Source: Halovivax sp.
Lineage (GTDB): Archaea; Halobacteriota; Halobacteria; Halobacteriales; Natrialbaceae
DNA length: 11,044 nucleotides
Assembly (NCBI GenBank): GCA_007135505.1
Contig: SLIS01000222.1
Span: forward strand, 1-11,044
Reading direction: 5' to 3'
In this document: piece by piece, positions 1-7,087 of the stretch
How the letters are laid out: the number at the start of each line of letters is the position of its first letter
Numbering within the stretch: the first letter of the stretch is position 1
Made by a program: the position numbers and the translations under genes
Notes under the pieces: generated by a model
What the model was told of the DNA's origin: nothing
What the model saw: only the letters and a program-made list of their open reading frames with translations
Database searches by the model: none

Positions 1-1056
1 CAGGGGCAGGCGACCGAGGATGCCGGCTTCACCTACCGATACTCGCTCGCGCCGGAACCGAGTGTTCAGGGGCAGGCGACCGAGGAATCGGAGATCGAAC
101 TCCTCGAAGAGTTCGAGCCGGCGGATACTACTCAGGGGCAGGTAATTGAGCCCGCTACAATCAGCATTGGGTTCGCGCTCAGCCCAGATTCGCTGGTTCA
201 AGGGCAGGCTACGGATGAAACCCAGCTTGCTCAGGAAGGATTGCTGAGTCCTGAACCGAGTGTTCAGGGGCAGGCGGTTGGTGATAGCGAGCTGGATCAA
301 GCCCACCAACTACAGACTCAGGATCTTACCCAGGGACAGACCACGGATGAGCCTACCGCTTCGACTCGGTATGACCTTGCTCCGCAAGCTTTGGCCCAGG
401 GGCAGGCAACCGATGAGCCGGCCTCGTCTGAAAACCACAACCTCGTCCCTGAAACTCTGGTCCAAGGGCAGGCGCTCGATCAAAGCCAGCTCGCCCAGGA
501 AGGTTTTCTCTCACCGGATCCGCTCTCTCAAGGGCAGGCAACCGGCGAACCGGGGTATTCTGAGCGGCACAGTTTTGGCGCGGATTCGACTAGTCAGGGA
601 CAGGCAACCGACGAGCCGGCGGTTGGGATCAGCACAACCTTCACTCCGGATGATCTCAGCCAGGGGCAGGCGGTTGGTGAGTCGAGCGTCGTCCAAGAAG
701 GTTTCTTGGATGCGGAGGTTTTAAGACAGGCTCAGAGGGTCGAGGAATCGGAGCTGTCACAAACGCACTCTCTCTCGCCGGCTGATCTCAGCCAGGGGCA
801 GGCGGTTGAGCAGTCTGTAAGTTCGCAGGCATACGCACTCGGGGTCGAGGATCTCAGCCAGGGGCAGGCGGTTGAGCAGGCCGAGCTTGCAGTCCTTTAC
901 TCGGTGGTGCCGGATTCTCTGCTTCAGTCATCTGCGATTCTGAACGCCGGTCTCGACCAGCGGCATGATCTGGCAGTTGAGAGCGTTGCGCAAAGCGTGG
1001 TCCTGGGAGATCCGAGTATTTTTGAGACGGGCCCGTTTCTCCCGATCCGATGGCCT
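1..1056 (+). repeat. Sixteen 66-bp coding tandem repeats, no indels
   Basis: Every unit starts with a CAG or CAA codon at 1, 67, 133, 199, 265, 331, 397, 463, 529, 595, 661, 727, 793, 859, 925 and 991, exactly 66 bp apart. The first bases of most units (CAGGGGCAGGCG) are nearly identical at DNA level, while the middle of each unit differs. The array continues beyond the left edge. Because the period is kept strictly, each unit is probably one structural turn or segment. Confidence 0.95.
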
Positions 1057-1146
1057 ACACCCCTTGTGCTTCGGATCAAGTCCACCGAGGTCAATCTCGA
1101 CCCGTCTCCTACCGATCTGAATTTGAGGAAGGTGCGCGATGAGTGA
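1..1146 (+). CDS. 22-residue-repeat protein, probable tail/surface fibre (5' partial)
   Basis: The reading frame is open from the first base, so the start lies outside the window; the TTG at 241 is an internal codon. Residues 1-352 of the visible part are sixteen back-to-back 22-residue units, each opening with QGQA or a variant (QGQV, QGQT, QAQR, QSSA, QSVV). Acidic or proline-containing positions follow (often TDEP, VGES or VEQS), then a variable middle, and the unit ends in a pattern like LSPDDLS. The last two units are degenerate, and about 29 non-repeat residues close the protein. Such strictly periodic repeats are typical of elongated virion fibres or adhesins. The next gene starts 8 nt before this stop and is baseplate-like, which supports a structural role. 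I do not recognise a specific family, so the function is inferred from repeat architecture and position. Confidence 0.8.
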   Translation, partial: QGQATEDAGFTYRYSLAPEPSVQGQATEESEIELLEEFEPADTTQGQVIEPATISIGFALSPDSLVQGQATDETQLAQEGLLSPEPSVQGQAVGDSELDQAHQLQTQDLTQGQTTDEPTASTRYDLAPQALAQGQATDEPASSENHNLVPETLVQGQALDQSQLAQEGFLSPDPLSQGQATGEPGYSERHSFGADSTSQGQATDEPAVGISTTFTPDDLSQGQAVGESSVVQEGFLDAEVLRQAQRVEESELSQTHSLSPADLSQGQAVEQSVSSQAYALGVEDLSQGQAVEQAELAVLYSVVPDSLLQSSAILNAGLDQRHDLAVESVAQSVVLGDPSIFETGPFLPIRWPTPLVLRIKSTEVNLDPSPTDLNLRKVRDE

Positions 1147-1504
1147 TCAAGCCGAAATCGTCCTCATGGTGAAGGGCGCTCGCTGGCCTTTCTTTGAGGG
1201 TGAGATTTTTAGGAGAAACAAAAAGCCCTTCGGAATTCCCGAAGAGAACTTCGCTCAGCTCATGCTCCGAGTTCGTGCAGTTGGAGCGCCGGCGGGTCAG
1301 TACAAGATCGAAGAGGAGCCAGATGATTGGTCCTTGAATCCTGAAGGTAATATTCTCACTTTCAGGTATGAGTGGCGGGAGGATGATTTGGATGAGGTGG
1401 GCAATTTCGAGGCTCAAATCAAAATCACGCTCGCCGACGGACGGGTGGGTTTTGCGCCCAACAGCCCATTCTGGGTACCCGTCCGAGTAGTCGAGCAGCT
1501 TTGA
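1139..1504 (+). CDS. Small phage structural protein, BppU/baseplate-like
   Basis: A 121-aa protein whose ATG lies 8 nt upstream of the previous stop, with a purine-rich ribosome site (GAGGAAGG) before it. It looks all-beta. The C-terminal half (FRYEWREDDLDEVGNFEAQIKITLADGR, split here as FRYEWREDDLD and FEAQIKITLADGR) followed by FAPNSPFWVPV resembles the N-terminal domain of Siphoviridae baseplate upper proteins. In those, a 'Y-E-A-x-F-x-V-T-x-x-D-G' strand precedes 'x-F-P-x-x-x-Y-x-x-I-x-V'. Its place right after the repeat fibre gene suggests a small baseplate, tail or fibre-associated protein. The family match is from pattern memory only; an immunoglobulin-like virion decoration is an alternative. 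Confidence 0.6.
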   Translation: MSDQAEIVLMVKGARWPFFEGEIFRRNKKPFGIPEENFAQLMLRVRAVGAPAGQYKIEEEPDDWSLNPEGNILTFRYEWREDDLDEVGNFEAQIKITLADGRVGFAPNSPFWVPVRVVEQL

Positions 1505-1514
1505 GGAGGATGGC

Positions 1515-1691
1515 ATGTCGCTTGCAAGAAAAGGTGTGGCTCGGTACGAAGAGAGCGGGCTTGGTCGTCGTCGGCCAGTTTTGGTAGTAGACGAGCTGGA
1601 CGATGACTGGGATGCCCGATTTTTGGATGACGAGGAAGTGGTGGTTTTGCCGCTCGAAGAGTGGAAGAATCTTGTCGGGCAGGTTGGTTGA
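1515..1691 (+). CDS. Small acidic hypothetical protein (58 aa)
   Basis: A short gene between the baseplate-like gene and the hydrolase gene. The ATG at 1515 has the ribosome site GAGGAGG 6 nt upstream, overlapping the stop of the preceding gene. The product begins MSLARKGVARYEESG, continues through a hydrophobic PVLVVDEL strand and an acidic stretch (DELDDDWD, LDDEE), and ends LEEWKNLVGQVG. There is no signal peptide or membrane segment. The next ATG is 2 nt after its stop, so it is part of the same operon. I do not recognise a family. Confidence 0.65.
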   Translation: MSLARKGVARYEESGLGRRRPVLVVDELDDDWDARFLDDEEVVVLPLEEWKNLVGQVG

Positions 1692-1693
1692 GG

Positions 1694-2539
1694 ATGTTTC
1701 GGGCGCTGCTTGTTCTGCTTTTCGCTTTCCCGCTTGCTGCTCAGGAGCATATTGAGGTCAGGGTGTTGGATGTTGGGCAGGCCGACGCCGTTCTGATCCA
1801 ACACCAAGGGCGGGCGATGCTTTACGATGCAGGCGACCGCGGTAGTCCGGCCGCATCCAGGCTGATGGAGTTGGGCATCGACACGCTTGATTTGCTTGTG
1901 GCCTCTCATCCCCACGCCGACCATATCGGTGGCATGGCTGCAGTTTTGGACTCGCTTGTGGTGCTGGCGTATGCAGATCCAGGGACCGACCACACCACCG
2001 TGACGTTCAGCGAACTTCAGCAGTCCCTCGAAAACGCCGGCCTGGATCGCAGCTTCCCGGACTCCCTTGGTGGTGCGGAAATCCGGTGGCTACATCCACC
2101 AGCTGATTCAACTCATTGGGGGCTGAACGACCTATCTCTCGGACTCTACCTCACGCTCGGGGACGGCTCGGTTTCGTTAGCCGGCGATGCTGAAGAGGTC
2201 CTGTGGGATTATTGGGTGGCGCGAGATCAGGTTTTCCCGGTCACCGCTCACAAATCATCTCATCATGGTAGCCATAACGGAGATACCCGAGAGGCTATAG
2301 AGCGCCTCAGACCCGAGATCGTTTTCATAGGAGTGGGTGAAGGTAATCGCTACGGACACCCACGGGACGAAGTGCTGCAGCTTTACGAGGATGAGTCCGC
2401 GGTTGTTCTGAGGACCGATCACCACGGGGAAGTCATTATCGAAATCAATGAGCGCGGCGAGTACCGATACTGGACTGAAACGGGTCCCTGCCAGGATCCG
2501 GTTCCCTGCTACCCGAGATGGCCTTGGCCGATCCGATGA
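1694..2539 (+). CDS. Secreted ComEC-type metallo-beta-lactamase-fold hydrolase
   Basis: The ATG at 1694 is chosen because it gives a clean signal peptide (MFRALLVLLFAFPLAAQ) and follows the previous stop by 2 nt; an upstream GTG at 1661 would spoil the signal. The 281-aa precursor holds the metal-binding HxHxDH motif (HPHADH, residues 72-77), a GD metal ligand region at 164-165, HHGSHNG at 190-196 and NRYGHP at 218-223. The last two match the C-terminal hydrolase domain of the DNA-uptake protein ComEC/Rec2, here free of the membrane channel. It probably acts in the periplasm or outside the cell on phosphodiesters such as nucleic acid or nucleotides, but the substrate is inferred. It lies just upstream of DUF1353 and endolysin genes, an unusual place for such an enzyme. 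Two cysteines near the C terminus (266, 272) could form a disulfide. Confidence 0.85.
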   Translation: MFRALLVLLFAFPLAAQEHIEVRVLDVGQADAVLIQHQGRAMLYDAGDRGSPAASRLMELGIDTLDLLVASHPHADHIGGMAAVLDSLVVLAYADPGTDHTTVTFSELQQSLENAGLDRSFPDSLGGAEIRWLHPPADSTHWGLNDLSLGLYLTLGDGSVSLAGDAEEVLWDYWVARDQVFPVTAHKSSHHGSHNGDTREAIERLRPEIVFIGVGEGNRYGHPRDEVLQLYEDESAVVLRTDHHGEVIIEINERGEYRYWTETGPCQDPVPCYPRWPWPIR

Positions 2540-3054
2540 AATTGTGGACCAAAGCTCCGAAGTTTCTTGGTGTAGTTCAGCCTGTGGTGCAGGTTCTAGC
2601 GGACGACTGGTTCCGGCTGCGGCGCCCTTGGGCATACGAATGGGCCTGGGAAGGCGATGTGTATCGGATCTTCATTCGATCTGGATTCGAATTTGATGGC
2701 GCTTCGATTCCTCCCATCGCCCATCCCTTTTTCGGTGGCCGCTGGAGTTTGGGCCTGGGCCCACCCTTGGCCCACGACGCGCTCTATAGGTGCGAAGGTG
2801 ATTTCACTAAAGCGGTTTTCGGGATTCATCCAGACGAGACTCCCGAGTCAATTGCCCTTGCCGGCAAGCGATACGGATGGTATGAACGGCTCGGAGATGA
2901 TTCATGGGAAGAGGTTGATTGGGTCTGGTCGAGAAAAGATGCTGATCGCCTCTTTGGTCGGCATATGCGTGAGGCGGGGGTTAGGAGATGGCGCCGGCGA
3001 ACTGCTTACCGAACTGTGCGACTCTTTGGTCGAGGATCTTGGGGACGGGGCTGA
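2536..3054 (+). CDS. DUF1353-family phage protein
   Basis: A 172-aa protein starting at an ATG that overlaps the previous stop as ATGA, a common translational coupling; an in-frame ATG at 2518 would add six residues, and neither start has a good ribosome site. The motifs FEFDGASIP (residues 51-59), AHDALY (79-84), RKDADRLF (133-140) and a C-terminal AYRTVRLFGRGSW are the landmarks of DUF1353. That family is common in phage late regions near lysis genes, and its biochemical role is unknown. The histidine and aspartate of AHDALY are its most conserved polar residues. An insert rich in charged residues (about 86-132) is longer than I would expect for the family. Position between the hydrolase and the endolysin fits a lysis or virion cassette. 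Confidence 0.75.
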   Translation: MKLWTKAPKFLGVVQPVVQVLADDWFRLRRPWAYEWAWEGDVYRIFIRSGFEFDGASIPPIAHPFFGGRWSLGLGPPLAHDALYRCEGDFTKAVFGIHPDETPESIALAGKRYGWYERLGDDSWEEVDWVWSRKDADRLFGRHMREAGVRRWRRRTAYRTVRLFGRGSWGRG

Positions 3055-3091
3055 TGGTTTTGGCGGATAAACACGAGCGCGGGAGGGATGG

Positions 3092-4057
3092 ATGAATTGG
3101 GAGCGGCGGTTTGGGGGTCGGGAATGGAAGGTTACCGAATACGGGGTTGTTTCGCGAAATCCCGAAACTTTGGTAGAGGAAGCGCATAGGACGGATGGCC
3201 AGCCGCTCACAGTTACGAGGTACCATGATTCTTGGAGGGCGGTGATTGAGAAAATCGCTGAAGAAGAAAACGTCCCAAAGTCGATCATCCTCGCCACCCT
3301 TGCAACTGAGAACGGGGCCGCTCGGATGCGAAACGGCCAGCCTATTATCCGCCCGCCCAGGAAAGAGCCTGGATACGAATCAGACCAAGAGACCCCTCAC
3401 CGGATTTCGGTTGGACCCTGCCATGTGTTGATTTCGACTGCTCGCGCGGCAATGCGGGATGATGATATTGACCGTGAGTGGCTGCTCGACCTCGAAAACA
3501 ACCTCCGCGCCTCGTTCCGATTTCTAGCTCAGCAGGATAACCGATGGGGGCATGGTTTTGACCCGATCCTCGCGTCAGCGGTTTACAACTCTGGCGGGCT
3601 GCACGACGCGTCGAATCCAGAAAGTAGGTTTTTCAACCGCTGGCATCTTCGGAGTTATGGCAATCATCTGGATCGGTTCGCTGATTGGTACGGGGATGCC
3701 TGCTTCATCCTCAAAGACGAAATCGAAGAGCCTGAGGATGATGACGAAGATGACCAAGACAGTCGGCCGAGCCTGCTCGATGGGGTTGAGCTTCAGCCTC
3801 CCGGCCCTCTTGAGGTGCGTAGCAAGCCCCTACCTTTTGGCCTGGGCGAAAAACAGGAACCGTTGCATCCAGAACGGATTCGGCGAGCGCTGCGGAGTGA
3901 GGGTTTTTCGCTGGACGACATTCGACGGATTGCTCGGGCAATCGAACCTCTGTGGGCCGAGGCCATCCAACAGCTGCCTTGGTATTCACTCGTGAAGCGT
4001 GGACTGCTTTGGGTTCATGGAATTTGGCAGGCGTTGAGGGCACCACCGGAGGATTGA
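3092..4057 (+). CDS. Lysozyme/lytic-transglycosylase-like endolysin
   Basis: A 321-aa protein with ribosome site GGGAGG 5 nt before the ATG. The helical region from about residue 46 to 200 has the signature of the goose-lysozyme/SLT fold. ATLATENG carries the probable catalytic glutamate (E73), a glycine-containing ISVGPCHVL segment follows (105-113), then the helix NLRASFRFLAQ (137-147) and AVYNSGG (163-169), equivalent to the AYNAGG motif of transglycosylases. The enzyme would cut the glycan strands of peptidoglycan for lysis or as a virion-borne enzyme. After the catalytic part comes a strongly acidic linker (EEPEDDDEDDQD) and a roughly 100-residue C-terminal region of unknown function. 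No signal peptide is seen, so release would need a holin or virion packaging. Confidence 0.75.
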   Translation: MNWERRFGGREWKVTEYGVVSRNPETLVEEAHRTDGQPLTVTRYHDSWRAVIEKIAEEENVPKSIILATLATENGAARMRNGQPIIRPPRKEPGYESDQETPHRISVGPCHVLISTARAAMRDDDIDREWLLDLENNLRASFRFLAQQDNRWGHGFDPILASAVYNSGGLHDASNPESRFFNRWHLRSYGNHLDRFADWYGDACFILKDEIEEPEDDDEDDQDSRPSLLDGVELQPPGPLEVRSKPLPFGLGEKQEPLHPERIRRALRSEGFSLDDIRRIARAIEPLWAEAIQQLPWYSLVKRGLLWVHGIWQALRAPPED

Positions 4058-4061
4058 TTTC

Positions 4062-4712
4062 ATGGGCAGCGGGCAGGACAAAGCCGAGAATTTCCGGGCG
4101 TGGGGGATCTTTAAGGGAGAAGCCATCGGCAATTCAGTTCGCCGAGTGCCGGATGAAGAGATTCTCAGATGGCGTAGGATCATCCGCGCGGAGGAAAAGA
4201 CGCCCGCTCAGATCGCTGAAGAATGTGATTGGTCCGAGTGGTCGGTGCGAAAGTACGCTTACAGATCCCACAAAAACTGCAAGCACTTGGACGAGATCGA
4301 ACCCCCCGTAGACAAAAGACCCTTCACGAGCCGGACCCAGGATGGTCGGCCTATCAAGCCAATCGAGCTTTCAGATGAAGAGGTTTGGCGGCAGCGCGAG
4401 GAGAAGATGCCTGCCGATTGGGAAGAGCAGCTTGGGTTTTTCGAGGGTTCTGTGAGCCGGCACCTTCGGAAACGCGGATGGAGGTTCAAGGTAGAGGAAG
4501 GCATTACTCAGGCGCCGTGTAAGCGCTGCGAGCGTAAGAATGTCCCCGTGAACCAGCTGTCGTCAGACCGAAATTGCCTGAATTGCCAAGCTGCAGTGAA
4601 ATCCATGGGAAAGGGATCCATTCTCAGCCGTGAGGAGCTGCGAAAAGAAAAAGAGGCGTACCTTACCCGGCGGAAAAACCGCGGTTATTCGGGAGATTCC
4701 CCGCCATCATAA
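4062..4712 (+). CDS. Helix-turn-helix and zinc-ribbon DNA-binding protein
   Basis: A 216-aa basic protein starting 4 nt after the endolysin stop, with GGAGGA 8 nt upstream of the ATG. Residues about 46-68 (TPAQIAEECDWSEWSVRKY) have the spacing of a helix-turn-helix. A second similar segment lies at about 112-140 (MPADWEEQLGFFEGSVSRHL). Two CxxC pairs at 153/156 and 172/175 (CKRC and CLNC) would form a zinc ribbon, followed by a lysine/arginine-rich helix. It is probably a sequence-specific nucleic-acid-binding protein, either a late regulator or a DNA-packaging component. I do not recognise a named family. The 3' end overlaps the convergent gene on the other strand by 28 nt, and no terminator hairpin is visible between them. 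Confidence 0.65.
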   Translation: MGSGQDKAENFRAWGIFKGEAIGNSVRRVPDEEILRWRRIIRAEEKTPAQIAEECDWSEWSVRKYAYRSHKNCKHLDEIEPPVDKRPFTSRTQDGRPIKPIELSDEEVWRQREEKMPADWEEQLGFFEGSVSRHLRKRGWRFKVEEGITQAPCKRCERKNVPVNQLSSDRNCLNCQAAVKSMGKGSILSREELRKEKEAYLTRRKNRGYSGDSPPS

Positions 4713-4915
4713 TCCATCTCGGCCAGGAGGGTTGAGATCCGCATCCGGGTAGAGCCTTTGATTTTCTTGCCTTCTGGATCGTGCAAAAGGTCCACCGTAC
4801 TCTCAACTCTACGACCTGCCGAGATCCTGGGCGGATTGATCTTTTCGATCCGCCAGCGGTTGCCTTTTGAATCCAGCCAGAACTGCCCCACACGGGGAGA
4901 CGTTTTACTCTTCAT
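4685..4915 (-). CDS. Hypothetical protein (76 aa)
   Basis: Last gene of the minus-strand block. The ATG at 4915 is preceded by a strong GAGGAGGG ribosome site; a longer open frame upstream overlaps the neighbouring small gene and has no good start. The product has a beta-rich core (VGQFWLDSKGNRWRIEKI) that looks like a small SH3-like or WD-type strand pair, then a basic segment and an acidic C terminus. Its first 11 nt overlap the end of the 51-aa zinc-finger-like gene, so the two are translated together. No family is recognised. Confidence 0.6.
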   Translation of the reverse strand: MKSKTSPRVGQFWLDSKGNRWRIEKINPPRISAGRRVESTVDLLHDPEGKKIKGSTRMRISTLLAEMDYDGGESPE

Positions 4916-5060
4916 CCAGGCCCTCCTCTTTTTCGTCCTCGCCCCCAATATAATGGCGGCACCATCCGCAGCGCCTCGTGTGGCCGACATTGCTTCCGAG
5001 ATCCACCCCGCACCACTCACACAGCTCACCATCGAGCATAGCGTCGGCAATTTCGCCCAT
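4905..5060 (-). CDS. Small zinc-finger-like phage protein (51 aa)
   Basis: The ATG at 5060 shares one base with the stop of the 3'-phosphatase gene (TGATG), and the end overlaps the next gene by 11 nt. The product begins MGEIADAMLDGELCEWCGVD and has a CxxC pair at residues 14/17 and a second at 31/34 followed by a histidine (CGWCRH). This gives four cysteines suited to one zinc ion, ahead of a very acidic tail. Similar 'MLDGxLCxxCG' micro-proteins recur in phage genomes; none has a function I can name. Given its overlap with RNA-related genes, an accessory role in nucleic-acid or protein binding is plausible but inferred. Confidence 0.7.
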   Translation of the reverse strand: MGEIADAMLDGELCEWCGVDLGSNVGHTRRCGWCRHYIGGEDEKEEGLDEE

Positions 5061-5512
5061 CAATAATCTCCCTTGGCTACATGCAGGACTCTGATTCCTG
5101 CAGCTCGGTAGGCATCCACTACTCGGAATCGGTCTTCAAAGATGACTGCCGGGGTGGATTCATGCTGTTCCAGAATCTCGAGCTTCACCTCGGTATCCGG
5201 CCGATAGTCGCCGGCCCGTCTCATCTTCAGGGATTTGTTTTGGATCTCAGGGTGGATGTGTTGGCGTAGCCATTCCAAGGTATCTACCCGGATCGAGTCG
5301 GGCCGGCCGGTCCAGAATTCAATCGGAGTGATGGTGCCTAAATCCTGCGCCAGCTGGACTATCTCGGGAATGGGTGAATCATCCTTGGCCGCTGCAAAGA
5401 AGTCCGGCCACTTTTTGGACTTCGGCCAATCATGTTTGTTTGGACCTTGGCGGATCAAGTGCAGTCGGTGAGTTGGGTCGCTCAACGTACCGTCGATATC
5501 AAAAACGATCAT
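5060..5512 (-). CDS. HAD phosphatase, polynucleotide 3'-phosphatase domain (T4 Pnkp type)
   Basis: A 150-aa stand-alone HAD phosphatase. Motif I is DIDGT (residues 5-9, nucleophile D5 and acid D7), followed by FWTGR (66-70). MRRAGDYRPDTEVK (97-110) supplies the substrate arginines and the motif III lysine, and FEDR (125-128) supplies the metal-binding acidic residues. The MRR-x-D-x-R-x-D-x-x-x-K pattern and the ending VVDAYRAAGI...VAKGDY are hallmarks of the C-terminal phosphatase domain of phage T4 polynucleotide kinase/phosphatase. That domain removes 3' or 2',3'-cyclic phosphates from broken RNA ends before ligation. The kinase domain is absent, and no RNA ligase is seen in the window. Ribosome site AGGAAAGG precedes the ATG. 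It follows the Ro60 gene and a small membrane-protein gene, suggesting a joint role in RNA handling. A nucleotide phosphatase is an alternative. Confidence 0.8.
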   Translation of the reverse strand: MIVFDIDGTLSDPTHRLHLIRQGPNKHDWPKSKKWPDFFAAAKDDSPIPEIVQLAQDLGTITPIEFWTGRPDSIRVDTLEWLRQHIHPEIQNKSLKMRRAGDYRPDTEVKLEILEQHESTPAVIFEDRFRVVDAYRAAGIRVLHVAKGDY

Positions 5513-5516
5513 CGGC

Positions 5517-5678
5517 TCAACCTTTCCTGATCTGCCGCTGAACGGCCTTGGCTATTGCCGGAGCAATGACCAAGGCCACGAACAGCAACGCCGGCAGAGT
5601 GACGGCCGCCCAACCAAAGGCTGTGCCAACCTCGGTCCACCCTTCTCGGGAGATCCCGGTCCACCAGAAATCCACCAT
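5517..5678 (-). CDS. Small single-pass membrane protein (53 aa)
   Basis: The ATG at 5678 overlaps the Ro60 stop as TGATG, with GGAGGT upstream inside the Ro60 coding end, so it is translationally coupled. The N terminus (MVDFWWTGISREGW) is followed by a hydrophobic span of about residues 18-45 (FGWAAVTLPALLFVALVIAP and AIAK) and a basic tail QRQIRKG. That arrangement suggests one transmembrane helix with a cytoplasmic C terminus. It could be a small holin-like or anchor protein. Its position between the Ro60 and 3'-phosphatase genes would also allow a role in tethering that machinery to the membrane, which is speculation. No family is recognised. Confidence 0.65.
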   Translation of the reverse strand: MVDFWWTGISREGWTEVGTAFGWAAVTLPALLFVALVIAPAIAKAVQRQIRKG

Positions 5679-7060
5679 CACACTACCTCCGCGTTTTCAG
5701 CCTCTACGATGTAGCGGGCTACATGCTCAGACCAACCATCGATGTGGGTCCAGTGCCCGTACCCGATCCCGTTTTTATAGGATCCGACGTTTACGACGTA
5801 ACCGCGAGCGCCCTCGAGCGGGTCCGAGATCGTTTGGTGAGACTGCTCGTCAGTGATCAGAATCAGACGGTCATAACCATCTCTGTCCGGAAGCTTTTTA
5901 CCGCTCTCTGTGTGAGTACCAAACCACGGCGTGGCCTGATCCAAGGCATCGGCCAGAGCGAATCCGCGCCTCGGGGGCACCTTCGCGAACGGCGGGCGAT
6001 CGTTTTCAGGTCTCCGGACTCCCAAAGCTCTGCGGTAATAGGCCGCAGCTCCGGGAGCGCTGAAGGCGTAGATTTTGACGCTCTCGCAAATCTCCCGGAG
6101 CAGGATCGCCAGCCCGCAAGCTGCATCGAACCGATTGAGCGTGGACTTTTTCGACAGCTTTTCCTTCATGCTGGCGCTATGGTCAACCAGCAGCGCCGTC
6201 CTTCCGCCCAACTTCGGCAAACTCTGAGCTGCCCGGAGCATGGCCTTTTCAAGAACAGGCTCAAAGTCCGGAGCGTGCCGCGCTGCCGAGATGAAGCGGA
6301 ACGGCAGGACCCTCGGGAACGGGTGCGCTTCGATCGCCCGCGCAATGAGATCCTCATCCACTCCAGCTTGGGTCATGTTTCTGAGATTTCGGAGCAGCGC
6401 GAGCCCTCCGAGCCGGCGCTCTGTGAGCAGGTTCGTCCAGTGCTCTCGCTTATCGCCTCCGGACGAGAGCCGGACCTCCCAGGTATCAGGCGGATCTAAC
6501 TCGTCGTTCGCGAGCTTTTTCCACATCTCAGCCTGATCCTCATCCTTCGGCTTTGGATGCGTGAGAAACATTACGTCCCTCGGCCGGACGATCCGATCCG
6601 GTCGGTCATACTTTGCGAGTTGGTAGGCATCGAACTTCGTGAATGCCTCGGCCAACCCCTTTTTCATCTGCGCTGAGAGCGGCGTCTTGGACCCCCGCCA
6701 GTAGAGGGCGAGAAGTTCGGTCATGTCGTCTACCCGCTGGACGACCTTATTGATCGTCTCAGAAACCAGAGGCCCGCCCTCCCGCGCCATCTCACGAACC
6801 AAGAGCAGCGGGACGTGTCGGAGGTACATTTCCTGGCGCGCCTCAACGGCAAGATCCGCCACGAACTCTTGAGGGACCTCTCCGACCAGACGGATGATCC
6901 GGTCAGCGATCAGCTGGCCGTCTTCATAAAAGGTATCCTCCCAGAGCAGGTTAGCCAGGACCGAACGCCGGAGCTGTTGTTCCGGGCTGAGTCGATGGGC
7001 GCGAGCGCCTTCGTGAGTCTTGGGGGCGATGTTGCGAACCTTCCTGTTCACCGTCGCCAT
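5678..7060 (-). CDS. rsr: Ro60/Rsr ortholog: TROVE plus von Willebrand A domain RNA-binding protein
   Basis: The ATG at 7060 has a ribosome site (AGGAG) 8 nt upstream; extending further would run into the RNA region. The 460-aa product has an N-terminal alpha-helical repeat TROVE domain (about residues 25-285). It includes the RNLRNMTQAGV element (224-234), very close to the LRNLGNMTxxGV signature of Ro60 proteins. A C-terminal vWA domain carries a MIDAS-like DHSAS (293-297) and the strand LILITDEQ (399-406). Bacterial Rsr (about 530 aa in Deinococcus) binds Y RNA and the 3' ends of misfolded RNAs, and with PNPase forms an RNA degradation machine. Here the protein is shorter than the cellular orthologs. 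It sits directly downstream of Y-RNA-like elements, the usual layout for bacterial rsr loci. Ro homologs are known in some mycobacteriophages. Confidence 0.93.
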   Translation of the reverse strand: MATVNRKVRNIAPKTHEGARAHRLSPEQQLRRSVLANLLWEDTFYEDGQLIADRIIRLVGEVPQEFVADLAVEARQEMYLRHVPLLLVREMAREGGPLVSETINKVVQRVDDMTELLALYWRGSKTPLSAQMKKGLAEAFTKFDAYQLAKYDRPDRIVRPRDVMFLTHPKPKDEDQAEMWKKLANDELDPPDTWEVRLSSGGDKREHWTNLLTERRLGGLALLRNLRNMTQAGVDEDLIARAIEAHPFPRVLPFRFISAARHAPDFEPVLEKAMLRAAQSLPKLGGRTALLVDHSASMKEKLSKKSTLNRFDAACGLAILLREICESVKIYAFSAPGAAAYYRRALGVRRPENDRPPFAKVPPRRGFALADALDQATPWFGTHTESGKKLPDRDGYDRLILITDEQSHQTISDPLEGARGYVVNVGSYKNGIGYGHWTHIDGWSEHVARYIVEAENAEVV

Positions 7061-7087
7061 CGTACTGACTCCTGTTTTTGGGTGGAT

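Noticed and set aside
1..1056. CRISPR array or non-coding tandem repeat
   Set aside because: The period is a multiple of three, the frame stays open, and variation is at the amino-acid level between a conserved QGQA core. There are no short palindromic repeats with unique spacers.
3054..3095. 13-codon frame overlapping the DUF1353 stop
   Set aside because: Too short and without any feature. The overlap with the stop is the only hint of translation.
4685..4735. Terminator between the two convergent blocks
   Set aside because: No stable inverted repeat or T-run is visible; the two coding regions simply overlap at their ends.
5723..6499. Plus-strand open frame of 258 codons
   Set aside because: It lies wholly inside the Ro60 gene, has no family features and no good ribosome site.
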